Assembly (NCBI GenBank): GCA_963575645.1
Contig: OY754465.1
Location: 56,009,901 to 56,073,900 of the forward strand
Direction: 5' to 3'
Origin: Xanthostigma xanthostigma
Taxonomy: Eukaryota; Arthropoda; Insecta; Raphidioptera; Raphidiidae
Length of the DNA stretch: 64,000 nucleotides
The notes under the pieces are model-generated. The model was not told the DNA's origin. It searched no databases and was given only the letters and a program-made list of their open reading frames with translations. This document shows positions 1-11,700 of the stretch, in pieces. A program made the translations under genes and the position numbers. Within the stretch, counting starts at the first letter, position 1. Every line of letters begins with the position of its first letter.

Positions 1-159
1 TATAGAGTTTTGCTTAAAAGAGAAACCAGAAAGACAAGAAAATATTTAAAAGGTGAAAAACTTAACCAGTCGTCTGTCAGCCAACCGGCCGATCGGAACG
101 CATCCGATACCCTAATTCACCCCCTGACTCCATGGGTGTCCAACTGTGTAGACTGGACC

Positions 160-490
160 CTATTACTAAGCCTCCGCTGTCCGTCCGTCTGTCTGTCAGC
201 GGGCTGTATCTCATGAACCGTAATATAGGTGGAAAGTTGAAATGTTCACAGAGTGTGTATTTCTATTGCCGCTATAACAACAAATATTGAAAAACCAAGA
301 TGGTGAATTTCAAAATGGCCGCCATGTAAATTAGAAAAAATCGATTATGCTGGTTTTTACATATTGTTATAGCGCCTATCTTGTTTCTTTTACAAAAGTA
401 TATTTAAAAAGTACATAGTGTTATATCTTGCACAATGGTATACGAAACCCTTCGTGTGCGAGTCCGACTCGCACTTGACCGTTTTTTTAA
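160..490 (+). repeat. Interspersed repeat with lepidopteran-type 'GTCCGACTCGCACTTG' tail
   Basis: Contains the run of GTCC/GTCTGTCTGTC, the '..AAAATGGCCGCCATG..' block and the terminal ACGAAACCCTTCGTGTGCG / AGTCCGACTCGCACTTGACC followed by poly-T. Another copy of the tail is at 51895-51935. Such tails are common in moth and butterfly genomes (family knowledge). No coding capacity seen. Confidence 0.6.
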
Positions 491-1459
491 ATTCCGAATC
501 TATGGATTACAACATAAGATAAATTGCGACAATAAGAAACACCCCTACCCAAAACTCCCTTGGAATGTACACTTACCGCTTGATGTTAATTGTCCAGGTA
601 CAGATGGTGAAAACATGCAGTTAAAAACATCGTTAACATATGATTTTGTTCTGAGCATTATGGTGTGTTTCTTCCAGTTCCATATTGTAATTAAAAAATC
701 AGGTTCGCCCGCTTGTGAACTGAGTAAATCGCCGTCAGGACTAAGAAAATCATAATCTTAAGATAGATAATAAAGTTTACAGCCCACATTTTTATAATAA
801 TTATGAACTTAAAAAAAATTATTTCATAATTTAAAAACTTATTTGTTGTAACGTTGATACAACCTGATCTCTTTTGCAGTGGAAGGAAGGTGCAGGTTAA
901 ATTATTTTATAGAAGTTATTTTAAAATTAACTCATGTATTTAGTAATTTACGTATTATTTTAAAATATTATGTATTAATGCAGTAATTAAGATTTCTTTT
1001 ATTTTACAATTGATTGAAATGATAGGTATTATGTTTATATATTTAATTAAATGATTAATTAGTTAGCCTCAGTTCACCTGGTTGATACTGAGTTTGAATA
1101 ATATTTAAAAAACTGATTTGCAACCGCGTGTCGGAAACGGATATTTTTATCTAATGAAATTTAAGAATTTGAAACGGAAGAAAAGATTTAAAACGCCGAG
1201 CCAACTTTACACTTTTAATGCTAAAATCAGAATGCTCTTTGAATTTAGAATTTTGAAATATTTTATTTAAAAATATCTTTGAAGGTAATTGTGCAGTTAA
1301 TGATAAAATGTTATGCAAATAGATATTCAGAGAGGGGTGTACTGAGTCTAATAAAATTATTATTTGTAATATTATAATTTTAAAAATAAAATGTGACGTG
1401 TCTAATTGGACCCGTTATAATACCTACCGATTTTTCAGCTGTTATTTTTGTTTCAAATT
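491..1459. other. AT-rich spacer, no gene seen
   Basis: Contains only short frames and A/T runs. A 106-codon frame overlaps 435-755 but starts inside the repeat tail and shows no family similarity. Nothing else recognised. Confidence 0.5.
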
Positions 1460-1466
1460 AAGTAAA

Positions 1467-1815
1467 TTAAATTATATTGTTAAACTCAAAGTGCCATAAA
1501 AATATACACCGATTTTCAAACTTTAACGCTAGATGTACCTAGTACCTACTACGTATAATTTCGCGCCTTGCAATTCTTGAATTACTTCCGCACTTCCACT
1601 GGTTTTACTCCTACTGGTCCGGGCCTGAACTATTAATGCCAATAAAGTTAAATTGTAATAAAAATAGGTAATAAAACTTTTAAGTAGTCTGAAGACACAA
1701 GTAATTCAAGAATTACAAGGCGCGAAATTTTACATAATATATCCCGACGATATGTTCGAAAATTGGTCTACCTATATTTTTAACGACACTTTGAGCTTAA
1801 TAATATAATTTAATT
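1467..1815. repeat. Foldback MITE with 31-bp inner inverted repeats
   Basis: Inner arms 1557-1587 and 1699-1729 match as inverted repeats (AATTTCGCGCCTTGCAATTC / GAATTACAAGGCGCGAAATT) with one difference. More diverged outer arms extend to about 1467 and 1815 (..AACTCAAAGTGCC.. / ..GACACTTTGAGCTT..). No ORF; probably a nonautonomous DNA transposon, perhaps one element nested in another. Confidence 0.65.
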
Positions 1816-1829
1816 AACTTAATAATTGC

Positions 1830-2045
1830 ATACCAAACATCCTCTCAAAATTTGATTTCAATCCGCTCATCCGTTTGACCTGTATCGTGTTCACAGACAA
1901 ACAGACGCACAAAGTTTTTTCAAAAATATGTTTTTTGGATTAGTGGGACCTCAAAACGAAAAGATATTGTAAAATTTTTGAAAAGTGATTTTTGACCTAA
2001 ACTAGTACCATTCCCCACTTGTGGGTTGGAATGGTAAAATAACAG
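1830..2045 (-). repeat. Interspersed repeat, second copy inverted at 53795-54030
   Basis: Shares GTACCATTCCCCACTTGTGG, the AAAAGTGATTTTTGACCTAA block and the GTATCGTGTTCACAGACAA block with the reverse complement of 53795-54030. The phrase 'CCAAACATCCTC..AAATTTG' recurs at 41060-41110. Consistent with a dispersed nonautonomous element. Confidence 0.6.
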
Positions 2046-2515
2046 TTGGAAATATTGAAACACGGAAAGGAAAAAAATATTTTAATAATTTATTAATAAT
2101 TTAGGTTCATAAATATAAAAGCGTTAGCTGAAAACTCTATGATCGTTTATTAGTCACAATCAATAACATAATTATGACCCTAAATTATTAAACATATTTC
2201 CTTTTTGGTACATTTCAATAAAAACTTTCTATTTATTAGTATTTTATTTTTCTTGTTTTTATAGTCTTTCAAAATTTTAACTATTATGGCATTAATTTAT
2301 AAAAATTATTTGATTATTATATTAAATACCTATAGTTGACATGCACATATCGTTCCAAAGCTCCTCCTTTCAGCAAGCAGACTATGTTGAGCGAAGGCCA
2401 CTCGTAAATAATTATGGGCGGACTTCTTCCATTTTCAGCTACCGCTAAATGTGGATACATTTCATTTGGATTTTTCTAAAATGTAACAGTAAGAAAAGTA
2501 CTTATTGCATGAGAC

Positions 2516-2672
2516 TCTCGCGCGTTAGAAGTGAAACTTCTTAGGTTCTAACATTTGTGGACGATTTTATTAATACAAGATTAATGGTAATGTGGAATTT
2601 GTTATGTTCAAACCGGGGACTCGTGGCATTTTGCCCGCCCTCTCACGCTGTCACCCTATTGTTACGCTACTG
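2516..2672 (-). repeat. Degenerate hAT-type MITE end (CAGTAGCGTAAC...)
   Basis: Read on the minus strand, 2672 leftwards begins CAGTAGCGTAAC and carries GGGCAAAATGCCACGAGTCC, matching the better-preserved MITE at 22692-22881. The left part holds a separate terminus motif GAAGTGAAACTTCTTAGG found at several other sites in the window. Confidence 0.5.
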
Positions 2673-3532
2673 ATAATAACTTACCGTTATATGTCCAATT
2701 CCTCTACCGAATGCACTTCTACGGAACCAAATTTTCTTTTCTTGGATATCGTAAAAATTTATTAAATTGCCAGAGGCGAATATAAGAATATTTTCTTCGA
2801 TTGCAACTAAATTAAAAAGACGTTTGCAATCATAACTGAAAGAGTGGCTGTTAATTTATTGGATAAAGAAAGTCACAACAAAGAAAGTTTAATGTTACGT
2901 TTATAACAGCTGCCTTTATCGTAATTTAAACTACACAAATATATTAAATCGTAAAATTACTTGAGATGAGCTTTTTAATTTTCAAAAAATCCATTTGAAC
3001 CTCTATTTTAAAAGATTTAGCAATTAAAAGTTATGATTTTGTAAAGTAACAAAAAATTAAAGCTTATAAGCATCTAAGATCAAATTAGGGGCGGATAGAG
3101 CCGCCAGAATACCTTAAAAATCCCCCCTGGGACGTCCATCAATTTTTTTTCAGACTATTTTATAGTACGACAAATAAAAATTACCATATTCGTAATTTTT
3201 TCAACAAATCACGTTTTGGTTAGTGTTAGAGCGATTATGGGCTGAGTTGAAGCGTGCTACGGTACGTAATACGCTCTCTCTCACTTCAACCTACCCGTAG
3301 CGTCTTATTTTTTATTTTATGAAATACTAAATTTGCAGTTATTAAAATTGCAAAATACCTCAAGTCCTTTTTTGCAAACAAAATTTCGCAAAGTTAAAAA
3401 TTCACGGCTTGGCTAGGCTCTACTAGCCTTCATCTTGGTCTTCGATTTTGTATTAAGACATTACAAAAGAAGTGTTACACAAATTTTTGCGTTGCCTCAA
3501 AGACCTACCCAAAAATGTTTGATAGGTCTTGG
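2673..3532. other. AT-rich spacer, no gene seen
   Basis: Only short frames. The segment 3060-3300 (..GGGCGGATAGAGCCGCC.. onward) resembles degenerate repeat DNA but I could not assign it. Confidence 0.45.
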
Positions 3533-3540
3533 ACTACACC

Positions 3541-4297
3541 TAGAGAATACAATCCCGGGATCGTACTTGGCTAATCTCGGGATCCCGGCCGTTTTCTGGC
3601 CCCGAAAATCCCGGGATCGTACTTGGCTAATCTCGGGATTTTCGGGATTGGCACAAACAGATCTAGTTTGCATTCCGTAATCCGTTGCGCCTTGACAATT
3701 ACCTTGCCTAGATTATATTAATATTATTTATTATACAAAACGACAAAAAACAATCCTTAAATACGCGGTACGGTATGTAAGAATATGAAATCTCCATATC
3801 CTGAAGTACAAGTACAAAATGAATCGGGGTTGGCAAATAGTATTAGACGTGAAATAAGCCTGTTTGAAAATGGAGGAGCTCGTGGATATCATTTAGAAAC
3901 AGCATATAAGTATCTATTGTCTATTCCTCCAACCAGCGTCGAACCTGAGAGAGCGTTTTCAGCTGCTGCTTATGTTGGCAATAAACTACGAAACAGGCTT
4001 GGAAGTCAAACATTGGATGCTTTGATATTTCTGCGATTGTATTTTCGAAATTATAAATAGTTTTTTTGTGTTGTCTTTTTGATTTCTTGCAAAAGTTTTT
4101 TTTTTGTTTTGTCTATTTTCTTTTCTTACTATATTGTGATTTGTGTTGTGCAACGATATTAAAAACATTTATTAAGAAGTTATCCAAGTTTTTTTCATTT
4201 GAGCCCAATTAGAAACCACATAGTCTAATCCCGGGATTACGCATCAAAAATCCCGTAGTCCCGGGATTGAAAAATATGCTCGGGATTGTATTCTCTA
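3541..4297 (+). mobile_element. Internally deleted hAT element with TIRs and 8-bp target duplication
   Basis: 17-bp perfect terminal inverted repeats TAGAGAATACAATCCCG (3541-3557) and its complement (4281-4297). The flanks ACTACACC (3533-3540) and ACTACAAC (4298-4305) form an 8-bp duplication with one mismatch, the hAT hallmark. Subterminal palindromic ATCCCGGGAT repeats and two copies of CGGGATCGTACTTGGCTAAT lie at the left end. The only coding remnant is the hAT C-terminal dimerisation domain, so it is nonautonomous. Confidence 0.85.
3785..4060 (+). pseudogene. hAT transposase C-terminal (hATC) fragment
   Basis: 91 codons. The stretch YLLSIPPTSVEPERAFSAAA followed by GNKLRNRLGSQTLDALIFLR is the hAT dimerisation region (family motif 'P-x-S-x-x-x-ER-x-FS ... 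R-x-x-L'). The N-terminal BED finger and the catalytic domain are absent because of the element's internal deletion, so no active transposase is expected. Confidence 0.85.
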
Positions 4298-4642
4298 ACT
4301 ACAACACATCAATAAATCAAAACTACCCGGACTTATGCACAGCAAGGTCATATTTTCGAACGGTTTTATCACCCAATTAACCCATCTTACAGATTTGTTC
4401 CCCACATAAGGTCGAATTTGAGTCTGAACGTTCTTAGATTGCTTTTAAATTGCACTTCGAGTCAATATTTCGAAAAAAAATCTCGGGGGTCACCCTCCAT
4501 ATTAGGACGTCTTCATCGCCTACCATATGGGTTGTTAATTTCATATATCCCGGTGTAATTTATATACCCCATCCGTCCCTAGTTCAAATTCTAGTACAAC
4601 TTGTTACACAACGATTCACTTATCTAATATTATGCACGATAA
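4298..4642. other. Spacer, no gene seen
   Basis: Unassigned sequence between the hAT element and the acidic ORF. The 83-codon frame on the plus strand here has no recognisable family. Confidence 0.4.
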
Positions 4643-4852
4643 TTAAAATATTCTTAAAGGATACTCAAATTCCAGTATATTTTCAGGTAAAGTACATTTA
4701 GTACTTAAATACGCCCCGGATATAAAATCATCCGAGTCGTAAACACTTGTTTCTTCATATTCTTCGGATTCACCTTCTTCTTCCAGTTCAATTTCGTATT
4801 CGTAATCATAATCGACCGACAAGTCATCAATTTCATCGTCAGTATTTGCCAT
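4643..4852 (-). CDS. Short acidic ORF, unknown; possible first exon or small protein
   Basis: 69 codons from ATG 4852: MANTDDEIDDLSVDYDYEYE followed by a Glu/Tyr/Asp-rich stretch, ending ...FEYPLRIF-stop. The strongly biased acidic composition is unusual for AT-rich noncoding DNA, which tends to give Lys/Asn/Ile/Phe. It could be a stand-alone small protein or the acidic first exon of a gene continuing left; weak GT donors exist after FISGA (GTATTT). I do not recognise a family and cannot find a continuation. It lies about 0.8 kb downstream of TARBP1, same strand. Confidence 0.3.
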   Translation of the reverse strand: MANTDDEIDDLSVDYDYEYEIELEEEGESEEYEETSVYDSDDFISGAYLSTKCTLPENILEFEYPLRIF

Positions 4853-5219
4853 ATTTTATTGTTGTAATTAAAAAATTACTTATAATCAACGCAAATCCAC
4901 TGAATTATAGTATTCTGCTTCTGACATTCATATTTATTGATTCGACAAAGTTATATGGTTACTAAGGTAAAAGTAAATAAAATTGACACTTATAAAACAT
5001 GGTTTCTTTATTTCCTGTTTACAGTACAGATCCATAAAGTAAATATAATTATTATAAAAAACTAACAAAATTCATGAAAAGAAAACAATAATGATATACA
5101 AATAGGATTAAGAATTTTCTTCAATCTTTCGAGTAAGATTAAATAGTTATTGGCGTAACTAGTAGTCTAAGTCATTCATCGCGCTGACAGGTCATGACTT
5201 AGCCTACAAGTTGCGCCCA

Positions 5220-5625
5220 TAATTTTATTCAACAATTGCGCGTTATTCATGTTTTAATTATAATGAGATGTTGTAAATATCTATTTATTTCTTTATAAAA
5301 AAAACTGTCAATACTAACAGCACCAAACAGCACGATTCAATGTTTTGGTTTGAGGTTAGCCGGTTATGAATAAACTCCATGTCGAAAACATTCGGCCTCT
5401 CAATTTTAGTCTCAATGGGTAACAACAGGGAGTTGTTGTTACCTACTATTTCGTTACAACTCAGAAAATAGTTACGTTTATTTTCATTACTCCACAATGG
5501 CCGAGCTAGTAGGAATCTTCATTGAGTTATGACAAGTAATTGTCACCAGTCGGTAAATGGCTATTTAGGGTTCGGTTTTTAGGCATGATAAAACATGAAT
5601 AACGCGCATGAGTTGAATAAAATTA
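5220..5625. mobile_element. MITE with 36-bp inverted repeats ending in the TARBP1 stop codon
   Basis: Arms 5220-5255 and 5590-5625 share TAATTTTATTCAAC and GCGCGTTATTCATGTTTT with about three mismatches. The outer TAA/TTA could be part of the repeat or a TAA target duplication (Harbinger-like). Read on the minus strand the right arm starts with the TAA stop of TARBP1. Minus-strand AATAAA signals occur inside the element (for example 5482-5477) and may serve as poly(A) signals. Confidence 0.7.
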
Positions 5626-5779
5626 CATATTGCTAAATGTGAACTGTTTGGCATATTCCCATATCAATAAAGCTCCAGTCACGTGAACGTTCAAGGAGCG
5701 TATTAAACCTTGTTGTGGGACCTCGACACATTTATCCAATAGACTTAACAGATCGGCTGGGATTCCTTGCTTTTCATTT
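5623..5779 (-). CDS. TARBP1: TARBP1 exon 4 (SpoU motifs 2-3, stop)
   Basis: Starts after acceptor TTTTTTACAG (5780) with [20 protein letters not shown], continues through the motif-3 block [20 protein letters not shown] and ends FTFSNM-stop. The TAA stop at 5625-5623 is exactly the outermost three bases of the inverted repeat of a small transposable element (5220-5625), so the present C-terminus or stop may have been set by that insertion. Confidence 0.92.
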
Positions 5780-8700
5780 CTGTAAAAAATACAAACATTT
5801 TGAACATCTCTCAGATATTGTGCATTTTTATTGTTCTGTGCAAACGAAACACTTATGATAGATGAATTGTAGATTACAGAGGCTCAACAGCTGAGATCAT
5901 CGCGTCTATGAAACACTTCGGTGTCTGTCCGTCCGTCACAGGCGATTTTCCTTGAAACTATTTGACGTAAAACTGTGAAATTTGGAAAAGAGACAGAGTG
6001 TGTGGCCACATCACAGATGTGAAGTGTACTTTCGTCAGCAGGAACGAAAGATTGACATTTACTCCCAGTGAGAACGGCGGGAGGAAAAAATTTCTCATGT
6101 GTATTTATACTCATAACTAGGGTTACCGCTGTCATTTAATATAATAAATAACAGGGAGGAAATGTCAAACTTTCGTCCCTGCTATAAGGGACGAAAGTAT
6201 GTACTTTCGATCGAGGTATGAAGAAAAAAACTTTTTCAATTATATCGTGTAAAACAGGCGTGGCGAACCTATGGCACGTGTGCCACAGGTGGCACGTGAC
6301 AGATAATTGTGGGCAAAATCGAAATAATTGAAAATATGACTATCACTAAATAGCAAATACGAAAAAGTTTCATGGCGTTCAGTGTATTATCGAAATTATT
6401 CTTTTCATCTGTTTGATTCATTTTTTTGACAACTAAATTTTTTCGGCAACTTGTCGGCACGTCATGGTTACATTAAAAATTTTTGAAAAAAATTGGTTGT
6501 CTGTAAAGTCGGTTTACGGACGATAGTTTTACGTGATAACGTATTCCGCTCGAATATCATATTTAATAATACATAACCTAAATTTAGTAGCTGTCAAACT
6601 ATATTTTTACCGACTAATAATTTGATCTACCAAAGCAAAATACATATTTTTAAGCAATTATAAAAGACATTTAAAAGAATGTATATATATTATATATTTG
6701 TTAACAAACTGTATAATTTATCTGCTGTTATGAAATGCAGATATCTCCCAAGATTTGTTTTTGATACAAAATGTAGCTGCGTTTGTGTACAAACTATCAA
6801 TTGATCAATACATTTCCATTCGTTGTGAATAATATCATATTTTATCCATAATGACGGCGATCAGTTATTTTTAACAAAATAAAATGACATTTATTAATTA
6901 TTTTTAGCGCCATATTGCCATTGCCGATCGTGCCTCTCTATCGCTTATATCGCGCTCTCGCTTACACACTCAGGCGGAACGTTACACTTTTTCGTGCATG
7001 CAGCCGGTGTTTCATAAATTTATAAGACGTTATCACGTCAAAAATTGGTTCATAAATGAAGAAAGGTTTGCCTCCACTGGTGTAGGATGTCAAATGAAAG
7101 CTTATGGAAGCACGCCCCGTGAGGCAAGACTAATATGGTGGAGCCGAGGGTTCCACTAATGTTGTCATAGCCGTGTATCGTTTCAATCGCGTGCGAACCA
7201 GCGGGTAATGGCTATTATTAATAGCTATATGACAGTGCCCTGTAAATATGGCTATTATTCTATAATAATCTATCTTTTATAGACAATCTACAAATCCGGA
7301 CGAAACCAGACCTAGCCACTAGTCCATAATAAAAAAACTTGTCACTGCCAGCGATCAAACTTGAATTCTTCGGTTTTGCGTTGACTGCACTAAACAAAAC
7401 CTGCTGACTTTGAAAATTGTAAAAATACACTTACCCGAGTAAAATAACAGTTTTCACAGGAAAAATGAAGTTGTTTAACTTTTCACTCTGCGGTGATTGT
7501 TCAGCTCCTACAACGGTATAACCTTTAGATTTCATTTCAAGAATGTAGTTTTCAATGAAATACGGTTTAACTTCAGTTATGTTCGTCCATTTTTCAGCCG
7601 ACATACTCAAATTCAAAAACTGCTCGTTCTCCGTATGTTTCAAATTATCGATTACATAATTCGTGACGCCAAATATTTCGCAAGTTCGGCATAAACCGCC
7701 AAGATTTGGCGCTTTGTCTATTAATGATGCAATCACAACCAAACCGTCACTTTTCGTTTTTCTTTCTATAAAGTTACTTCCGTAATCTGATAAAATATCT
7801 AAATCGATTCCCATTGAATTCCATGGAACAATTTTTTTTTGTATAATATCGGAATTATTCTGGCCATCGCTAAACGATTTGATGTTGATTTTGTGCAACC
7901 ACTGCGATGTTTTTTTGACGCTCAAATTATTGTTTTCACTTTTCAAAGGAATCCTTGTATATGGAACATTTGATCCTTCTATCGGTTCATCGGGATTTCT
8001 AGGATCGAGTATATTGTAATGTTCTATATTTATCGATTCATCGGGACAATTCGTTAAACGAGGTAGATCTTTAAAAATAGTTTCGAAACTGTAATGTCCG
8101 ATTGGATCGAAATCGACGAAAAATAAGTCATCGGAGAGTTTATTTACATTTTTGTTCGCGTTTCCTTGACTTAAGCTGACTACAACGGTTTCGTAAATTA
8201 CAGAATATTTATTGGTGGCGTCCGTGGAATTCTTTTCTGCCGTTTCATACAATAATTTTATAACGATTTGTGCATAAAGTCTTACATTCAGATTCTGTCC
8301 CATGGCCAATGGTAAAATAGCTGTCAGTGCCTTATCCAATGTCACTTGCGACATATTTAGTTTTGTCCAGTGATAAATTATGAAAATAAATGATATTAAG
8401 CTACCATTTCTCATTTTCGAAGCAATGGTAAAAGATTCATCGAAAGCGAACATTAATTTTGGATATTTTTGAAGAATTCTGATTACAAGCCATTCTTGCT
8501 GATAGCGAACGCTCGGCTGGTGACTTTCGGTATACAAACTTTTACATAACCATTTTAACAAAGTTTCATTTTCTTCGGCATTTAAATGCGGTTGTAATAT
8601 AAGCAACACTTGAAGAACACGATTTTTCAAACGGTGGAGGAACGAATCACCGAAATAACGTGGTTTATATTCAGCATCGTTTCGAAGCAGTAATTTTTTA

Positions 8701-11700
8701 AAAAACACCTTTATAAAATCTGGGTTTAAATTTTTATTTAATAATCTTGATAATATTTTAACTGACCACATTCTGATTGATACATCTGTATTATAATTGC
8801 TGTAAAAAATTAAAAATTAACATTTTGTTTTCTTTTAAACATTTCTAAGCATTAATTTGTTCAAAAAGCTAGGAGGGTATAGGCTGTGTGCACGAAGCCT
8901 ATTAGCGCCGCTAGTGGGTAATAGAGAATTATTGAACTAACTTTTTACCCACGACGGAACGGAGCATGTATATGCGTTTAGGGTGAGAGATTGTTCGTTT
9001 GCTTGTTCGTTCGTTTGTATGTTGTTTGTGCACTCGATCAATGCCGCCATTTATCTGGAAAACGGTTTGATCAATTCAGATGCGGTTTTCTGTAAAGGGT
9101 TTATAATTCATCTGAGATGGTTATTAGATAGATATTACGATGGTTACGCCCCAGGGGGCGCTGCACTGCACAAAAAATTAATTGCAAAAATAATTTGTAC
9201 AGCAACGTATGCTGGGTTGCCTACACAACGGGCATTTAATCGGCTTTTCTGTAACAGTGTCAATTTTTACGCTAGTTCAGATCATCTGAACTCACTTATA
9301 CAAAATCTCTAAAAAGATTAAAAAAAAAAACAAAATTAAAAATTTTGAAAAAACCCACGATGAATGTAAATGTTATAATAGAAAAAGAATTAAATAAAAT
9401 TCTAAAATCCCCCGACTTAACGCAGGTAAGTAACCAAAGAAAGTCCGTCGGGGGCTGCCATTTGGCTGCCCTGAAATCAACTAAAATATTGCAATATTGC
9501 AATTTATATTCTTCTATTTTTAATTCAGGGCAGCGAATGGACTTTCTTTGGTTACTTACCTGCGTTAAGTCGGGGGATTTTAGAATTTTATTTAATTCTT
9601 TTTCTATTATAACATTTACATTCGTCGTGGGTTTTTTCAAAATTCTTAATTTTGTTTTTTATGGAAATCGCGACATGTTTCTCAGGTGATAAGTCAAAAA
9701 CTTTAGTTGACCATGATGTGCCAAAAAAAATGTAATAAGGAAAACTGATGTTAATTTGTTTACACTGACATCGGAACGTCAAATTAGTGCGCCAATGGTC
9801 TTTATTTTACTTAAATCGCCATCAGCGCAACAGCCCGGAACACAACAAGCATTTCCAGATCGCTTAGTTTTCCTATGTTTTCTTTGTAATTATAAAACTT
9901 TAAAAAATTATAACTACTTTCACTTTTATTAAACATTGCTCACTGACATACGGAAAATTGGAGTTCGAAGTTTCTCCTAGTGCTCACCGCAAAAGCTCGC
10001 ATCGAAAGATTTGTAACTCTGCCTCCGTGCACATAGCCCATTGGGACTTCACTTCGACCATGCGCCATCATTTCAGTGAACTATCCTATGCGAAGCGTCT
10101 CATATAATAAAGCAATGTGCGCTCTACAGGTTGTATCAAATCAAAACGGTCCATAGAACATTATGTGTGTAAGACAGAGACGATATTATATAAAGCACTA
10201 AAGCAGTAAGTAAGAATGAGATAAATGATCGCTTATAGTTACTATGGTTATATAATCTGATAGTATAGTCTTTGTTTTTAGACAGTAAAAATCAAAATTC
10301 TATCAAATGTCAGTATTCACTAGTGAAATTATTGATAAAATGGCTATTTATACTGTTCGGGAAAAAATTCAAATAATTAAATGGTTTTATGGTGGTAATT
10401 CAACCTCTTATACTGTAAATGCAAACGCTTCGCATAGGGCGACCATAATAAATATTTAACTTTTCTGTGTAATTTAATGTATTATACTTAATATGATCGT
10501 TTATATTTACCATGCTCGAAGGTTTTCAATCTGAGCGGGATTCAACCGACTCCACACCTTCCATTCTTCGAACAGGCCGCACTCATCGTTGGCTAATATG
10601 AATTTGTAAGTATCGTTAAGAATTCTGTAAATTATGATAACGTTTTAAAAATAATTCGAATAGATGAAACAGAAACTAAAAAAAAATAAATAAACAACCT
10701 TTGATCTCTTCTGGGTACTCGTCCAAAAATTATTGTCTCGCTTAAAATGTCACAAAAGGGGACCAAATGTTCTGCACAAAAAAATTCGTCACAGGCATCA
10801 TTATAGTATAAGGAGAATATGAACAAATTTAGAACTTCTGAACATTTTCGTCCTTGCTCCGCAATTAATTCTCCATATTTTGCAAATGGCAGTTTAAAAA
10901 GATTCTTATGAGACAAAGAGAAAGTGGCCAAGTTGAAAAAGGCTCGATTAAACTGCCAAACGTACGAACTGTCATGATTAGATAATTTCCAGCACGTGTC
11001 GATGATTGATTCAATTTTAGTTGCATCTCTGTTATACAAGCTACCATAATCAAAAATATTCAGAATTAATTCCATTGAACTTTTCAAATGTCCACATATT
11101 TCTACATGATTTACGACATAAGACAAATATTCATCATATATGTGATCCATCTCTTTAAGATGAAATATCATTATCTTTTTTATACTATTTAAAGCGTCAT
11201 AATACGCAGATAAAACTTTTCCTGATAACTTTGAACCGTCTTCTTGATTCGGAAAATCTTGCGGTTGTTTTAATTTCTTATATATTGCATTACAATTATT
11301 AATCGCACCGAGACGTATTGTGGACTCTAATAATTTTGTAGCAAAATATTGTTTCATAAATGAACCGTCCAAATTTTCGATTAGCCATTCTTGTAAATCG
11401 GTAATATCATCAAGAATGGAACCATATCCCTTTAAGTATTCAAAAAGTAATTCAAAAAATGAAACATATGCATCAATTGTTTCCAATTCATCAACATTTC
11501 TTGTATCGATCAATTTCTTTTTCATACATTTTATTATCATTTTCGTTCGTTCGCTATCAAATATCGATAACATATCTTCATAATTTAAAGAGATATCTAG
11601 CGCCGATTTTTCACTGAATAAATCTTTAAAGAAGACAACAAGCTTATAGAATAACTCTTTTTCACAAGAATTATTTGAGAGTTCGTAAAACCGATCCAAT

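Noticed and set aside
8983-9312. 109-codon frame as a gene
   Set aside because: It lies within a repeat whose copy at 61481 breaks the frame; no family similarity.
9296-9689. Two overlapping 114-codon frames on opposite strands
   Set aside because: Same sequence read from both arms of a palindrome; treated as repeat structure.
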